The notes under the pieces are model-generated. The model saw nothing but the letters and a program-made list of their open reading frames with translations. It made no database searches and was not told the DNA's origin. Both the position numbers and the translations under genes were made by a program. This document shows positions 53,831-62,889 of a stretch of 64,000 bases of DNA, piece by piece (positions within the stretch are counted from its first letter, which is position 1; every line of letters starts with the position of its first letter). The DNA lies in the NCBI RefSeq assembly GCF_003173735.1, contig NZ_CP029551.1, positions 5,161,001-5,225,000 on the forward strand, written 5' to 3'. This DNA is from Methylobacterium radiodurans (GTDB taxonomy: Bacteria; Pseudomonadota; Alphaproteobacteria; Rhizobiales; Beijerinckiaceae).

Positions 53831-54844
53831 TCAGGCGACGTGCACGACGAGCTTGCCGAAGTTCTTGCCACGCAGCATCCCGATGAAGGCCTCGGGCGCC
53901 TTCTCCAGGCCCTCCACCACGTCCTCGCGGTGCTTCACGCGGCCCTCGGCGAGCCAGCCGCCGACATCGCGGATGAAGGCTTCCTGCTGGTCGGCGAAGT
54001 CCCAGACGATGAAGCCCTGCAGGTGCAGCCGCTTGGTCAGGACTGTGCGCATCAGCGTCGGCAGCCGGTCGGGCCCTGGCGGCAGCTCGGTGGCGTTGTA
54101 GCCCGAGACCAGCCCGCAGACCGGCACGCGGGCGAAGTCGTTCAGGAGCGGCAGGACCGCCTCGAAGACCGCGCCGCCGACATTCTCGAAATAGACGTCG
54201 ACGCCCTTCGGGCAGGCGGCCGCGAGCGCGTCGGCGAAATCGTCGGCGCGGTGATCGATCGCGGCGTCGAAACCGAGCTCGTCCGTCAGGTAGCGGCACT
54301 TGTCGGGGCCGCCCGCGATGCCGACGGCCCGCGCGCCTTTCAGGCGGGCGATCTGGCCGACGAGCGATCCGACCGGACCGGCGGCGGCCGCGACCACCAC
54401 GGTCTCGCCGGCCTTGGGACGGCCGATGGTGAGCAGGCCCGTATAGGCGGTCATGCCCGGCATGCCGAGGATGCCGAGCGCCGTCGTCGGCGGAAGGCCC
54501 GGCGGGAGCCGGTGCAGGCCGCGCCCGTCGGAGACGGCGTAGTCCTGCCAGCCCGCATAGGCAGAGACCAGCTCGCCCACGGCGAAGTCCGGATTGTTGG
54601 ACTGCACCACCTCGCTCACCGTGCCGCCGACCATCGGCTCGCCGATCGTTACCGGCTGGGCGTAGGACTTCGCGGCACTCATGCGCCCGCGCATGTAGGG
54701 GTCGAGGGAGAGCCAGCGGGTACGCAGCAGCACCTCGCCCTCCCGCGGCGTCGGCACCCGCGCCTCTTCCAGGCGGAAATGCGCGGGCGTCGGCTCTCCG
54801 TGCGGCCGCGAGGCGAGCACGATGCGACGGTTCATGGCGGCCAT
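53831..54844 (-). CDS. curA: NADP-dependent MDR-family oxidoreductase (CurA/PTGR-like)
   Basis: This is a 337-aa zinc-independent medium-chain reductase. It has the family's LSLDPYMRGRMSAAKSY, GMPGMTAYTGLLTIGRPKAGETVVV (in parts) and the nucleotide-binding AAAGPVGSLVGQIARLKG. YFENVGGAVFEAVLPLL and the final FGKLVVHVA complete the pattern. This subfamily reduces alpha,beta-unsaturated carbonyls with NADPH (curcumin reductase, leukotriene B4 dehydrogenase type). The substrate here is unknown; detoxification of reactive aldehydes or ketones is likely. The start may be at ATG 54844 or ATG 54835. Confidence 0.92.
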   Translation of the reverse strand: MAAMNRRIVLASRPHGEPTPAHFRLEEARVPTPREGEVLLRTRWLSLDPYMRGRMSAAKSYAQPVTIGEPMVGGTVSEVVQSNNPDFAVGELVSAYAGWQDYAVSDGRGLHRLPPGLPPTTALGILGMPGMTAYTGLLTIGRPKAGETVVVAAAAGPVGSLVGQIARLKGARAVGIAGGPDKCRYLTDELGFDAAIDHRADDFADALAAACPKGVDVYFENVGGAVFEAVLPLLNDFARVPVCGLVSGYNATELPPGPDRLPTLMRTVLTKRLHLQGFIVWDFADQQEAFIRDVGGWLAEGRVKHREDVVEGLEKAPEAFIGMLRGKNFGKLVVHVA

Positions 54845-55002
54845 GACGGCTTCTCCTGCTGGCTCGAAATCCCGACCGTCTGATCAATCTGGGCCGTGGG
54901 CCGCCCATGGCAAATCCGGACAGCAAACTGGACCGGTGCGTCGGCGCACTGTCGGCGCTCGCGCGTTGACCCGGTCCGACGAATTGGAAACCGGAGACCG
55001 AC

Positions 55003-55413
55003 ATGCGGCCCCTCGCTCTCACCCTCGGAATCGCTCTCGCGCTCGCGGGCGGCTCAGACGGATCGGTCGCGCCCGATCCGCTCGCGGTCTACCGGGGAAA
55101 TTCGCGGATCCTCGTGGTGGCCGCGCCAGATGTGCGGGACCCAGGCCTCCTGGCCCAGCGCGAGGCCCTCGTGCCGGCCCGGGCCGGGCTGCGGGAGCGC
55201 GATCTCGTGGTGGTCGAGGCGGTCGGCACGGGTGCCGAGGCGTCCGCGCTGCGGCGCCGCCTCGGCCTGCCGGAGCGGGCGTTCCGCGCCGTGCTGATCG
55301 GCAAGGACGGCGGGCTGAAGCTGACCGCGACAGAGCCGGTCGCGCCCGAGCGTCTGTTCGCGACGATCGACGTGATGCCGATGCGGCGCGACGAGATGCG
55401 GGGAAGCCGCTGA
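55003..55413 (+). CDS. DUF4174 family exported protein
   Basis: This is a 136-aa protein from ATG 55003. A signal-like start (MRPLALTLGIALALAGGS) precedes a DUF4174 domain: VYRGNSRILVVAAPDVRDP, LRERDLVVVEAVG, FRAVLIGKDGGLKLTATEPV and LFATIDVMPMRRDEM. The family has a thioredoxin-like fold prediction, but no CxxC is present here, so redox activity is doubtful. It is known mostly from proteobacterial periplasmic proteins. A hairpin terminator follows. Confidence 0.85.
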   Translation: MRPLALTLGIALALAGGSDGSVAPDPLAVYRGNSRILVVAAPDVRDPGLLAQREALVPARAGLRERDLVVVEAVGTGAEASALRRRLGLPERAFRAVLIGKDGGLKLTATEPVAPERLFATIDVMPMRRDEMRGSR

Positions 55414-55446
55414 CCCGCCCTGTCCGCTCAGTTGCCCGACGAGAAA

Positions 55447-55466
55447 GGGCCGCCCGCTGGCGGCCC
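55447..55466. terminator. Bidirectional hairpin terminator between convergent genes
   Basis: Perfect 8-base arms GGGCCGCC and GGCGGCCC at 55447-55454 and 55459-55466 with a 4-base loop lie between the plus-strand DUF4174 gene and the minus-strand Gly-rich gene. Short T-runs follow on both strands (TT and TTTC). Confidence 0.65.
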
Positions 55467-55499
55467 TTCGGATCGTGCACAGACCTCGCCGCGACGGTG

Positions 55500-55997
55500 T
55501 CAGTAGCAACGCTCGACCAGAACCCGGCGGTAGCCATAGGGTGTCCAGCGCACGCGCGGGACGGTGTAGCAGCCGCCATAGCCGTAATCGTAGGCGCCGT
55601 AGCCGACCGGGGCGTAGCCGTACCCGTAGGCTGGATAGCCGTAGCCGTAACCTCCGTAGAGGCTGCCCGCTGCGAGGCCCAGGCCCACACCGAGGCCGAG
55701 ACCGCCGAGGCCGTAGCCGTAGCCGCGGCGCCAGCCGCCACCGTAATGGCCGCCGCGCCAGCCGCCATAACCGCCGCGCCAACCGCCGCCGAAGCCGGCG
55801 CCGCGATAGCCGAAGCCGCCGCCCCGGAACCCGCCGAAGCCGCCGCCCCGGAAGCCACCGAAGCCACCGCCGCGGAAGCCGCCGCCATGGAACCCGCCCC
55901 CGTGGAATCCTCCGCCGAACCCGCGCGCATCGGCGGAGGCCGGAATCATCGCGAGCGCACCGAGCGCGAGGCTGGATGCGAGAACAACCCGCTTCAT
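55500..55997 (-). CDS. Secreted glycine/tyrosine-rich repeat protein
   Basis: This is a 165-aa protein from ATG 55997 (GGAGAA upstream). A signal peptide (MKRVVLASSLALGALAMIPASADA) is followed by short GGGF/GGGFRG/GYGG repeats over more than 80 residues and a hydrophobic Gly/Leu patch (GLGGLGLGVGLGLAAG). A Tyr-rich tail ends in CYTVPRVRWTPYGYRRVLVE with two cysteines. Such Gly-rich proteins are exported and may form surface or cell-wall layers; the function is unknown. Composition is low-complexity, so homology-based naming would be unreliable. Confidence 0.75.
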   Translation of the reverse strand: MKRVVLASSLALGALAMIPASADARGFGGGFHGGGFHGGGFRGGGFGGFRGGGFGGFRGGGFGYRGAGFGGGWRGGYGGWRGGHYGGGWRRGYGYGLGGLGLGVGLGLAAGSLYGGYGYGYPAYGYGYAPVGYGAYDYGYGGCYTVPRVRWTPYGYRRVLVERCY

Positions 55998-56217
55998 CTG
56001 ATTCTCCGAGAACAACTTGAGACTGCCCCACTGCTACCGAAACGTGCGGGAGCCCGTGACGGTTCTTGACCCATCCGCAAGAGATCGGTTCGCGGGACTC
56101 AAAGATTCGTGTTCGGAAGGATCGTGCTACGGCGGCGAGCCCGAAAGCCGCCGTCTTTTCGCGTGAGGAACCGGCCCAGCTTGCGGGCCCCCCTGCCGCT
56201 ACCGGGATCCTTTGATC

Positions 56218-56994
56218 ATGCTCCACCGCGTCCCTGTCCGCCTCGCGGCGGCCGGCCTCGTCGGATCGTTGCTCGCCGCGCCGTTCGCCGCGCCGGCCCG
56301 GGCCGCGCCGGACACCGCGAAGGCGGGTGGTCCCTGCGCGGCCGTGCAGGCCCAGGGCGAGAGCTTCACGGTCTGCACCGTCGACCTTCGGCGCCAGCGC
56401 GTGCGCCTGTTCTGGCTCGGCTCGGACGGCCTGCCCTACGCCTCCCTCGGCAGCCTCGCGGCGCGGCAGGGCGCGGCCTTGAGCTTCGCCATGAACGCCG
56501 GCATGTACGACAAGGGCCAGGCCCCGGTCGGGCTCTACGTCGAGGACGGGCGCGAGATGAAGCCGGTCTCGACCGCGAACGGGCCGGGCAACTTCCACCT
56601 CAAGCCGAACGGCGTGTTCTACGTGAAGGGCGAGCGCGCGGGCGTACTCGACACCGCCCGCTACCTGAAGGCGAAGCTACGGCCCGACTTCGCCACGCAA
56701 TCAGGCCCGATGCTGGTGATCGACGGGCAGATCCACCCGAAGATCTCGACGGACGGTCCATCCCAGAAGATCCGCAACGGCGTCGGCGTGCGCGACGACG
56801 GCCGCACGGCGGTCTTCGCCATCTCGGAGCGGCCGGTGACCTTCGGCGCCTTCGCGCGGCTGTTCCGGGACGACCTCGGCTGCCGCAACGCCCTGTTCCT
56901 CGACGGCAGCGTGTCGAGCCTCTATGCACCGAACCTCGGCCGCAGCGACCTCAGCCGCCCGCTCGGACCGCTGGTTGGGGCGGTGGCGCGCTGA
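56218..56994 (+). CDS. Phosphodiester glycosidase family protein (NAGPA domain)
   Basis: This is a 258-aa protein from ATG 56218. The signal peptide ends around residue 29 (PARAAP). The domain has the recognisable FAMNAGMYDKGQAPVGLYVEDGRE in parts, the middle SGPMLVIDGQIHPKI and RNGVGVRDDG, and the C-terminal ALFLDGSVSSLYAPNLG. The family includes the mammalian uncovering enzyme, and bacterial members hydrolyse sugar phosphodiesters. It is expected to be exported to the periplasm; the substrate is unknown. Convergent with the old yellow enzyme gene. Confidence 0.88.
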   Translation: MLHRVPVRLAAAGLVGSLLAAPFAAPARAAPDTAKAGGPCAAVQAQGESFTVCTVDLRRQRVRLFWLGSDGLPYASLGSLAARQGAALSFAMNAGMYDKGQAPVGLYVEDGREMKPVSTANGPGNFHLKPNGVFYVKGERAGVLDTARYLKAKLRPDFATQSGPMLVIDGQIHPKISTDGPSQKIRNGVGVRDDGRTAVFAISERPVTFGAFARLFRDDLGCRNALFLDGSVSSLYAPNLGRSDLSRPLGPLVGAVAR

Positions 56995-57013
56995 ACGCCC
57001 ACCGCTCGCCGCC

Positions 57014-58132
57014 TCAGCGCTGGCCGAAGGACGCGTCCCGGAACAGGTCCTTGTACTCACGCGGCTGCGAGCGCCAGTACTGCTTCGGGGCGCGGACCTG
57101 CGCGCCGAGCGCTGCCGCCGCGTGCCAGGGCCAGCGCGGATCGTAGAGCATGGCGCGGGCCAGCGAGATCGCGTCCGCCCGGCCCTCCTGCAGAATGGCC
57201 TCTGCCTGCTCCGCCTCGGTGATCAGGCCGACCGCGATGGTGGTGAGCCCCGTCTCCGCCTTGATCCGCTCGGCGAAGGGCACCTGATAGCCCGGCCCGA
57301 GGGTGATCGCCTGCTTGGGCGAGACGCCGCCGGTCGAGACGTGGAGCGCGGGTGAGCCCGCCGCCTTCAGGGCGCGGGCGAGTTCGAGCGTCTCGTCGAG
57401 GTCCCAGCCGTCCTCGACCCAGTCGGTCGCCGAGACGCGCAGCCAGACGGGGCTGCCCGCGGGCACGACGTCGCGCACCGCGTCGTAGATCTCGAGCGGG
57501 AAGCGCATGCGGTTCTGCAGGCTGCCGCCGTACTGGTCGGTGCGCTTGTTGGCGATCGGCGAAAGGAACTGGTGCAGCAGGTAGCCGTGTGCACCGTGCA
57601 GCTCGACCGCCTCGATCCCGAGGTGCACCGCGCGCTTGGCCGTCGCCACGAAGTCGTCGCGCACCCGCTTCAGGTCGGCCGCGTCGAGGGCGTGGGGCGC
57701 CACCTCGCCCTCCGCGTGCGGCACGGCGGAGGGCGCCTCTGTGCGCCAGCCGTAGGGGCGCTCCGGCGGGATCTGGGCGCCTCCGGCCCAGGGCGCCTCG
57801 CTCGACGCCTTGCGGCCCGCATGCGCGATCTGGATGCAGACCGGGATCGGCGCGTAGTCCCGCACCGCGTCGAGCACGCGGCCGAGCGCCCGCTCGCAGC
57901 CGTCGTCGTAGAGGCCGAGGTCCCAGGCGGTGATGCGCGCCTCCGGCGAGATCGCGGTCGCCTCCAGCGTCAGCAGCCCGGCGCCCGACATGGCGAGCTG
58001 CCCGAGATGCATCATGTGCCAGTCCGTCGCCTGACCGTCCCGGGCCGAGTACTGGCACATCGGCGCGATCAGGATGCGATTGTCGAGGGTCAGACCGTCG
58101 AGCGTGAGCGGTTCGAACAGGCGTGCGGTCAT
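57014..58132 (-). CDS. Old yellow enzyme family NADH:flavin oxidoreductase (YqjM/NamA-like)
   Basis: This is a 372-aa protein from ATG 58132. The FMN barrel begins MTARLFEPLTLDGLTLDNR. The YqjM-type Cys is in IAPMCQYSA, ligand-contacting residues occur in IQIAHAGRKAS, and the active-site region reads VELHGAHGYLLHQFLSP followed by RTDQYGGSLQNRMRF. These place it in the thermostable-like NamA branch, which reduces activated C=C bonds with NAD(P)H. A detoxification or xenobiotic role is typical. It lies between a convergent glycosidase gene and propionyl-CoA synthetase on the same strand. Confidence 0.94.
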   Translation of the reverse strand: MTARLFEPLTLDGLTLDNRILIAPMCQYSARDGQATDWHMMHLGQLAMSGAGLLTLEATAISPEARITAWDLGLYDDGCERALGRVLDAVRDYAPIPVCIQIAHAGRKASSEAPWAGGAQIPPERPYGWRTEAPSAVPHAEGEVAPHALDAADLKRVRDDFVATAKRAVHLGIEAVELHGAHGYLLHQFLSPIANKRTDQYGGSLQNRMRFPLEIYDAVRDVVPAGSPVWLRVSATDWVEDGWDLDETLELARALKAAGSPALHVSTGGVSPKQAITLGPGYQVPFAERIKAETGLTTIAVGLITEAEQAEAILQEGRADAISLARAMLYDPRWPWHAAAALGAQVRAPKQYWRSQPREYKDLFRDASFGQR

Positions 58133-58230
58133 GGCGGGCTCCGGATGGACCGCCCCTATCTGTCGCGGCGGTACCCGGTATGCCAGATGCCCCGCGGCAT
58201 GACGGGGCTGCGCCCGCTCGGTGGGGCGCC

Positions 58231-60156
58231 TCAGGCGCCGCCGATGCCCCGCTGCTCCAGGCTCGCGCCGATCTCGTCCAGCGCGGTCGCGTCGTCGATC
58301 GTGGCGGGCATCGTCCAGGGCTCGTGATCGGCGATGCGCTTCATCGTGGCGCGCAGGATCTTGCCCGAGCGGGTCTTGGGCAGGCGCGGCACGGTCAGCG
58401 CCAGCTTGAAGGCGGCCACCGGGCCGATCTCGTCGCGCACCTTCGCGACCAATTCCCGCTCGATCTCGGCGGCCTCGCGCGCGACGTTCGCCTTCAGCAC
58501 CACGAAGCCGCAGGGCACCTCCCCCTTGAGCGTGTCGCGGACGCCGATGACGGCGCATTCAGCCACGTCCGGATGGGAGGCCAGCACCGCCTCCATGCCG
58601 CCGGTCGAGAGCCGGTGGCCGGCCACGTTGATGATGTCGTCGGTGCGGCCGAGCACGGTGATGTAGCCGTCCGCGTCGATCACCCCGGCATCCGAGGTGT
58701 CGTAGTAGCCCGGAAAGGTCGCGAGGTAGCTCGCCCGCATGCGCTCGTCCGAGCCCCAGAGGGTCGGCAGGCAGCCGGGCGGCAGCGGCAGGCGGATCGC
58801 GATCGTGCCCATCGTGCCGGCCGGCACCGGCTTGCCGCCCTCGTCCAGGATCTCGACCCGGTAGCCCGGCATCGGCACGCAGGTGCTGCCGTGCTTGACC
58901 GGCAGGAGTCCCAGCCCCAGCGGGTTGCCGGCGATCGGCCAGCCCGTCTCTGTCTGCCACCAATGGTCGATCACCGGCCGGTCGAGCACCCGCTCGGCCC
59001 AGGCGACCGAATCGGGGTCCGCCCGCTCGCCCGCCAGGAACAGGCTGCGGAAGCGGGACAGATCGTGGTCGGCGACGCGCTCGCCCCGCGGATCTTCCTT
59101 CTTGATGGCTCGCAGCGCGGTCGGCGCGGTGAAGAGGCAGACCGTACCGGTCTCGGCCACCACCCGCCAGAACGCGCCGGCATCCGGCGTGCCGACGGGC
59201 TTCCCCTCGTAGAGCACCGTGGTGCAGCCGTGCAGCAGCGGCGCGTAGACGATGTAGCAGTGGCCGACCACCCAGCCGATGTCGGAGGCGCAGAAATAGG
59301 TCTCGCCGGGGGCGACGCCGTAGAGGTTCGGCATCGTCCAGGCGAGCGCCACCAGCTGTCCGCCGACGTCGCGCACAACGCCCTTCGGTTTGCCGGTGGT
59401 GCCCGAGGTGTAGAGCACGTAGAGCGGATCGGTCGCTGCGACCGGTACGCAGGCCGCGCGCTGGCCCGCCGCCGCGGCGGCGGAGACCGCCTCCGCCCAG
59501 TCGCGGTCGCGGCCATCGACAAGGGTGGCGGCGCATTGCGGGCGCTGGAGGATCAGGCAGGCATCGGGCTTGTGCGACGCGAGCCCGATCGCTGCGTCGA
59601 GGAGCGGCTTGTAGGCCACGGTGCGGGCGGGCTCGATGCCGCAGGACGCGGCGAGCACCAGCTTGGGTCGTGCATCATCGAGGCGCACGGCCAACTCGTT
59701 CGCCGCGAAGCCCCCGAAGACGACCGAGTGCACGGCGCCGAGCCGGGCGCAGGCGAGCATCGCGTACAGCGCCTCCGGCACCATCGGCATGTAGATCACG
59801 ACCCGGTCGCCCTTGGTGACGCCCAGATCGGCCAGCACGGCCGCCAGCGTCGCCACCTCGTCCTGCAATTGCCCGTAGGTGATGGCGCGCTTCGTTCCGG
59901 TCACCGGCGAGTCGTAGCGGATCGCCACCTGCTCGCGGCGCGCCCCGTCCGCGTGCCGGTCAACCGCGTTGTGGCAGGCGTTGAGTTCGCCGTCCGGGAA
60001 CCAGCGGCCGTAGGGGCCCGAGCCGGGGTCGAAGGCGCGCGTCGGCGGCCGGGACCAGTCGAGCGCCCGCGCGGCCTCCAGCCAGAACGCTTCCGGATCG
60101 CGGCCTGCGGCAGCGTAGACCTCGGAATAGCGGCCGGGCAGGCTTGCGGACGTCAT
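58231..60156 (-). CDS. prpE: Propionyl-CoA synthetase (PrpE-type acyl-CoA synthetase)
   Basis: This is a 641-aa protein from ATG 60156 (GAGGAAAA upstream). The acyl-CoA synthetase N-terminal domain (RYSEVYAAAGRDPEAFW) is followed by the AMP-binding core VLYTSGTTGKPKGVVRD, by DIGWVVGHCYIVYAPL and by IDHWWQTETGWPI. The C-terminal YDTSDAGVIDADGYI and PKTRSGKILR provide the catalytic Lys. This matches PrpE by length and motifs. Methylobacterium uses propionyl-CoA in the ethylmalonyl-CoA pathway, so salvage of propionate is a fitting role. Preference for propionate over acetate is inferred. Confidence 0.92.
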   Translation of the reverse strand: MTSASLPGRYSEVYAAAGRDPEAFWLEAARALDWSRPPTRAFDPGSGPYGRWFPDGELNACHNAVDRHADGARREQVAIRYDSPVTGTKRAITYGQLQDEVATLAAVLADLGVTKGDRVVIYMPMVPEALYAMLACARLGAVHSVVFGGFAANELAVRLDDARPKLVLAASCGIEPARTVAYKPLLDAAIGLASHKPDACLILQRPQCAATLVDGRDRDWAEAVSAAAAAGQRAACVPVAATDPLYVLYTSGTTGKPKGVVRDVGGQLVALAWTMPNLYGVAPGETYFCASDIGWVVGHCYIVYAPLLHGCTTVLYEGKPVGTPDAGAFWRVVAETGTVCLFTAPTALRAIKKEDPRGERVADHDLSRFRSLFLAGERADPDSVAWAERVLDRPVIDHWWQTETGWPIAGNPLGLGLLPVKHGSTCVPMPGYRVEILDEGGKPVPAGTMGTIAIRLPLPPGCLPTLWGSDERMRASYLATFPGYYDTSDAGVIDADGYITVLGRTDDIINVAGHRLSTGGMEAVLASHPDVAECAVIGVRDTLKGEVPCGFVVLKANVAREAAEIERELVAKVRDEIGPVAAFKLALTVPRLPKTRSGKILRATMKRIADHEPWTMPATIDDATALDEIGASLEQRGIGGA

Positions 60157-60344
60157 GGGGGCGTTTTCCTCAAGGGGCCGCTCTCCGGCGGCAAGAGCCC
60201 TAGGGTAAAGCATTTTCCGGCGTTTTGGATGAGCCTCGTCGAGCCACCGCAGCACCGGGATCGCGTCAACGTCTTGGCCTGTGCACGACTGTAGGTCGCC
60301 GGGGGGAACGCTCTATACGGGGCGTTAGGACCAGAGGTCTATCG

Positions 60345-61607
60345 ATGGGATGGACGTCGTGCCGGACCGGAATTCACGTGACGATCGACGAGATCAACAA
60401 GTGCCTGTCCAGCGGCCGCATCTTCACGACCGTGAAGCTGCCGCTGCACCTCGAAAGCGCATTTCGGGACTACGAGCGCGACCATCGGCGGCGAGAGTCG
60501 GTCTTCGGGCTCGCGCTGGGCACCTTCTTCTACATAGCGGTCCTGGTGCTCGACCGGGTCGTCGCGCCGGACGTCTTCGTGCAGGACGTCCTGACGCGCT
60601 TCTGCGTCGGCCTGCCGATCAATCTGGCGATGATCTGGCTCGTCGCCCGCCCCGCTTGCGGTGATGCGGTCCGGCAGGCGGCGGGCTGCATTGCCGGTCT
60701 CACCTGCTGCCTGACCGTCACGTCGGTGATGATCCAGTCGGTCTCGCCGGGCGCGGCCATCTACTTCAGCGGCAACCTGATCATCCTCGGATTCACGATC
60801 AATCTCGTCGCGCTGCACACGCCGGTCGCCGTCCTGGTGTGTTGCGGCATCACGGTAATCATGATCGCGGGCGCCGCGCTCTCGCCGCTCGGTCATCCGG
60901 CGATGGTCGTGTGCTACACCCTCGTCGGCGTCCTGCAGACCGTCGTCTGCGTCTTCGCCAACTGGTGCCTGCAGAACGAGCGCCGCCGTACCTTCCTCAC
61001 CCTGCAGCGGGACAAGATCCGCCTGCGCCAGATCTCGCAGCAGCGCGACCTGCTCGAACAGCTCGCCGCAATCGATCCACTGACGGGGCTGGCCAACCGC
61101 CGCGGCTTCGACGCGATGGTCGATGCGGACCTGAATCGCGCCGAGGTGGGCACGCCCGTCTGCGTGGCGATGATCGACATCGACTGCTTCAAGGCGTTCA
61201 ACGACAGCTACGGCCATCCGCGCGGCGACGCGGTTCTTCGGGCGGTCGCGGATGCGATGGCGGTGCGCTGCGAACCCGGCCAGCGGCTCGGGCGGCTGGG
61301 AGGCGAGGAATTCGCCGTCGCGGCCGTGGGCACCGATCACGCAGCGCTGCCTGCACTGGGCGAGCGTCTGCGCCGCGCGGTGGAGGCACGCGCCCTGCCG
61401 CACGGCCGCGGCGGCGCGGGGCCGGTCGTGACGATCAGCGTGGGCCTTGCCGGTTCCTGGACGACGGGAAGCGTGCTCGACACCGGCCGCTTCTTCGCGC
61501 TCGCCGACGAGGCGCTCTATCAAGCCAAGCGGGCCGGTCGCAACCGCGCGGTCGTCACGGTCGAGGAGCCGCCGAAGGCGAGTGACGGCCTGCGCCTCGC
61601 GAGCTGA
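60345..61607 (+). CDS. Membrane-bound diguanylate cyclase (GGDEF)
   Basis: This is a 420-aa protein from ATG 60345; GTG 60378 is an alternative start. About five or six transmembrane helices fill residues 50-225 (LALGTFFYIAVLVL and VVCYTLVGVLQTVVCVFANW mark the ends). A helical linker leads to the GGDEF domain: DPLTGLANRRGFD, IDIDCFKAFNDSYGHPRGD, and the active site GGEEF near residue 319. The sequence before it is RCEPGQRLGR, so the RxxD inhibitory site is absent. It makes cyclic di-GMP without that product feedback, and the membrane part probably senses an envelope signal. Confidence 0.93.
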   Translation: MGWTSCRTGIHVTIDEINKCLSSGRIFTTVKLPLHLESAFRDYERDHRRRESVFGLALGTFFYIAVLVLDRVVAPDVFVQDVLTRFCVGLPINLAMIWLVARPACGDAVRQAAGCIAGLTCCLTVTSVMIQSVSPGAAIYFSGNLIILGFTINLVALHTPVAVLVCCGITVIMIAGAALSPLGHPAMVVCYTLVGVLQTVVCVFANWCLQNERRRTFLTLQRDKIRLRQISQQRDLLEQLAAIDPLTGLANRRGFDAMVDADLNRAEVGTPVCVAMIDIDCFKAFNDSYGHPRGDAVLRAVADAMAVRCEPGQRLGRLGGEEFAVAAVGTDHAALPALGERLRRAVEARALPHGRGGAGPVVTISVGLAGSWTTGSVLDTGRFFALADEALYQAKRAGRNRAVVTVEEPPKASDGLRLAS

Positions 61608-61636
61608 GCGGCGAGCCCGGCCGCTCAACGCAGTGA

Positions 61637-61665
61637 GCCGCCGCACCGTGTCCCGGTGCGGCGGC
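61637..61665. terminator. Hairpin terminator between GGDEF and DUF465 genes
   Basis: Perfect 12-base arms at 61637-61648 and 61654-61665 with a 5-base loop lie between a plus-strand and a convergent minus-strand gene. No long T-run is seen, so the role is inferred from position and strength. Confidence 0.6.
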
Positions 61666-61695
61666 CCGCATCGTGCCCTGAAGGCCTCAGGGGGG

Positions 61696-61878
61696 TCAGT
61701 GCAGCGTGCCGGCCGTATCCTGGAGCCGGTTGATCTCATCCTTGAGGTGGAGTTTCCGTCGCTTCAGCTCGGCGATGTGAAGGTCGTCTGCCGAGGGCCT
61801 GTGGATCGCTTCCTGAATCTCACGCTCGAGGGCTTCGTGCTTTCGGGTGAGTTGGTTCAGATGCGTCTGCAGCGACAT
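61696..61878 (-). CDS. DUF465 (YdcH-like) small coiled-coil protein (60 aa)
   Basis: This is read from ATG 61878 with AGGAG upstream. The protein is one long helix: LQTHLNQLTRKHEALEREIQ, then an acidic stretch and IAELKRRKLHLKDEINRLQ. That pattern is the DUF465/YdcH family, thought to form an antiparallel coiled coil. The role is unknown. It is divergent from a second DUF465 gene at 62051-62281, with a 172-base gap that must contain both promoters. Confidence 0.88.
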   Translation of the reverse strand: MSLQTHLNQLTRKHEALEREIQEAIHRPSADDLHIAELKRRKLHLKDEINRLQDTAGTLH

Positions 61879-62050
61879 GAGGCGAATCTCCTGTCCTTGT
61901 TCTGACGCATCGAACCTGCCACAGGTTTTGCCGGCTGTCGAAGGCAATCCACGGGCTTCCGGGCGTGGTGCGGTGCGAGATTGTGTTGCCGTGCGGGGGC
62001 GCCTGGCGCATCCTCGGCAGCGGCGCGGTGCAGGGTTTCAGCGGGCGGCA

Positions 62051-62281
62051 ATGACGGGCGAGTCGGTCGAAGAGAGCCAGAACGACAACCAGGCGGATCT
62101 GCTGTCGGAGCTCGCCCGGCTGAAGGAGGAGCACCGCGACCTCGACAGCGCGATCGACGCGCTGGAGCGCAACGTGGTGGCCGACCAGCTGCAGATCCAG
62201 CGGCTGAAGAAGCGCAAGCTGACCCTGCGCGACCGCATCTCCTACGTCGAGGACCAGATCACCCCCGACATCATCGCCTGA
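62051..62281 (+). CDS. DUF465 small coiled-coil protein (76 aa)
   Basis: This is read from ATG 62051. The helix pattern [20 protein letters not shown], then [24 protein letters not shown], is the same DUF465 pattern as its divergent neighbour. The KxRKLxLxDxI core is shared. It has a longer acidic N-terminal part. Two divergent copies side by side suggest a duplication. It lies 104 bases ahead of purE on the same strand, so it may share a transcript with purEK. Confidence 0.88.
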   Translation: MTGESVEESQNDNQADLLSELARLKEEHRDLDSAIDALERNVVADQLQIQRLKKRKLTLRDRISYVEDQITPDIIA

Positions 62282-62385
62282 GCCCGTGGATCGGCGCTCC
62301 GCGCGGGTTGCGGGCCGGCGCGCGCGCCTGTAACGGCGGGCTTTGGCCGGGTCGCGCGACCCGGCGCGAACGCGAGAGCACGCGT

Positions 62386-62889
62386 GTGAGCAACCCGGCA
62401 GCGCCACCCGTCGCGATCATCATGGGCTCCCAGTCCGACTGGGCGACCATGCGCAACGCCGCCGAGACCCTCGATGCGCTCGGCGTCGCCTACGATGCCC
62501 GCATCGTCTCGGCCCACCGCACGCCCGACCGGCTCGTGGCCTTCGCCAAGGGCGCCCGGGCAGCCGGCTTCAAGGTGGTGATCGCGGGCGCGGGCGGAGC
62601 GGCGCATCTGCCCGGCATGGCCGCCGCGATGACGAGCCTGCCGGTCTTCGGGGTGCCCGTCGAGTCGAAGGCGCTCTCGGGCCAGGACAGCTTGCTGTCG
62701 ATCGTGCAGATGCCGGCCGGCATCCCGGTCGGCACGCTCGCCATCGGGCGGGCGGGCGCCGTCAACGCGGCGCTTCTCGCCGCCGCTGTGCTGGCGCTGA
62801 CCGACGACGCGCTCGCTGCCCGCCTCGACGCGTGGCGCGCCGCCCAGACCGCCGCCGTGGCCGAGCGGCCGGAGACCGAGCACCCGTGA
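62386..62889 (+). CDS. purE: N5-carboxyaminoimidazole ribonucleotide mutase
   Basis: This is a 167-aa protein from GTG 62386. The motifs are [46 protein letters not shown] and [21 protein letters not shown] in parts. It is the type I PurE that works with PurK to convert AIR into CAIR in purine synthesis. The stop overlaps the purK start (GTGA). Weak ribosome binding sites and GTG starts in both genes suggest coupled translation. Confidence 0.97.
   Translation: MSNPAAPPVAIIMGSQSDWATMRNAAETLDALGVAYDARIVSAHRTPDRLVAFAKGARAAGFKVVIAGAGGAAHLPGMAAAMTSLPVFGVPVESKALSGQDSLLSIVQMPAGIPVGTLAIGRAGAVNAALLAAAVLALTDDALAARLDAWRAAQTAAVAERPETEHP

Noticed and set aside
55800..55930. Repeated GCCGCC-type units as a possible DNA repeat array
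   Set aside because: They encode GGGF/GGFRGG repeats of the secreted Gly-rich protein, in frame throughout.
58123..60294. 723-codon plus-strand frame opposite prpE
   Set aside because: Mirror translation of a complete acyl-CoA synthetase; no supporting features.
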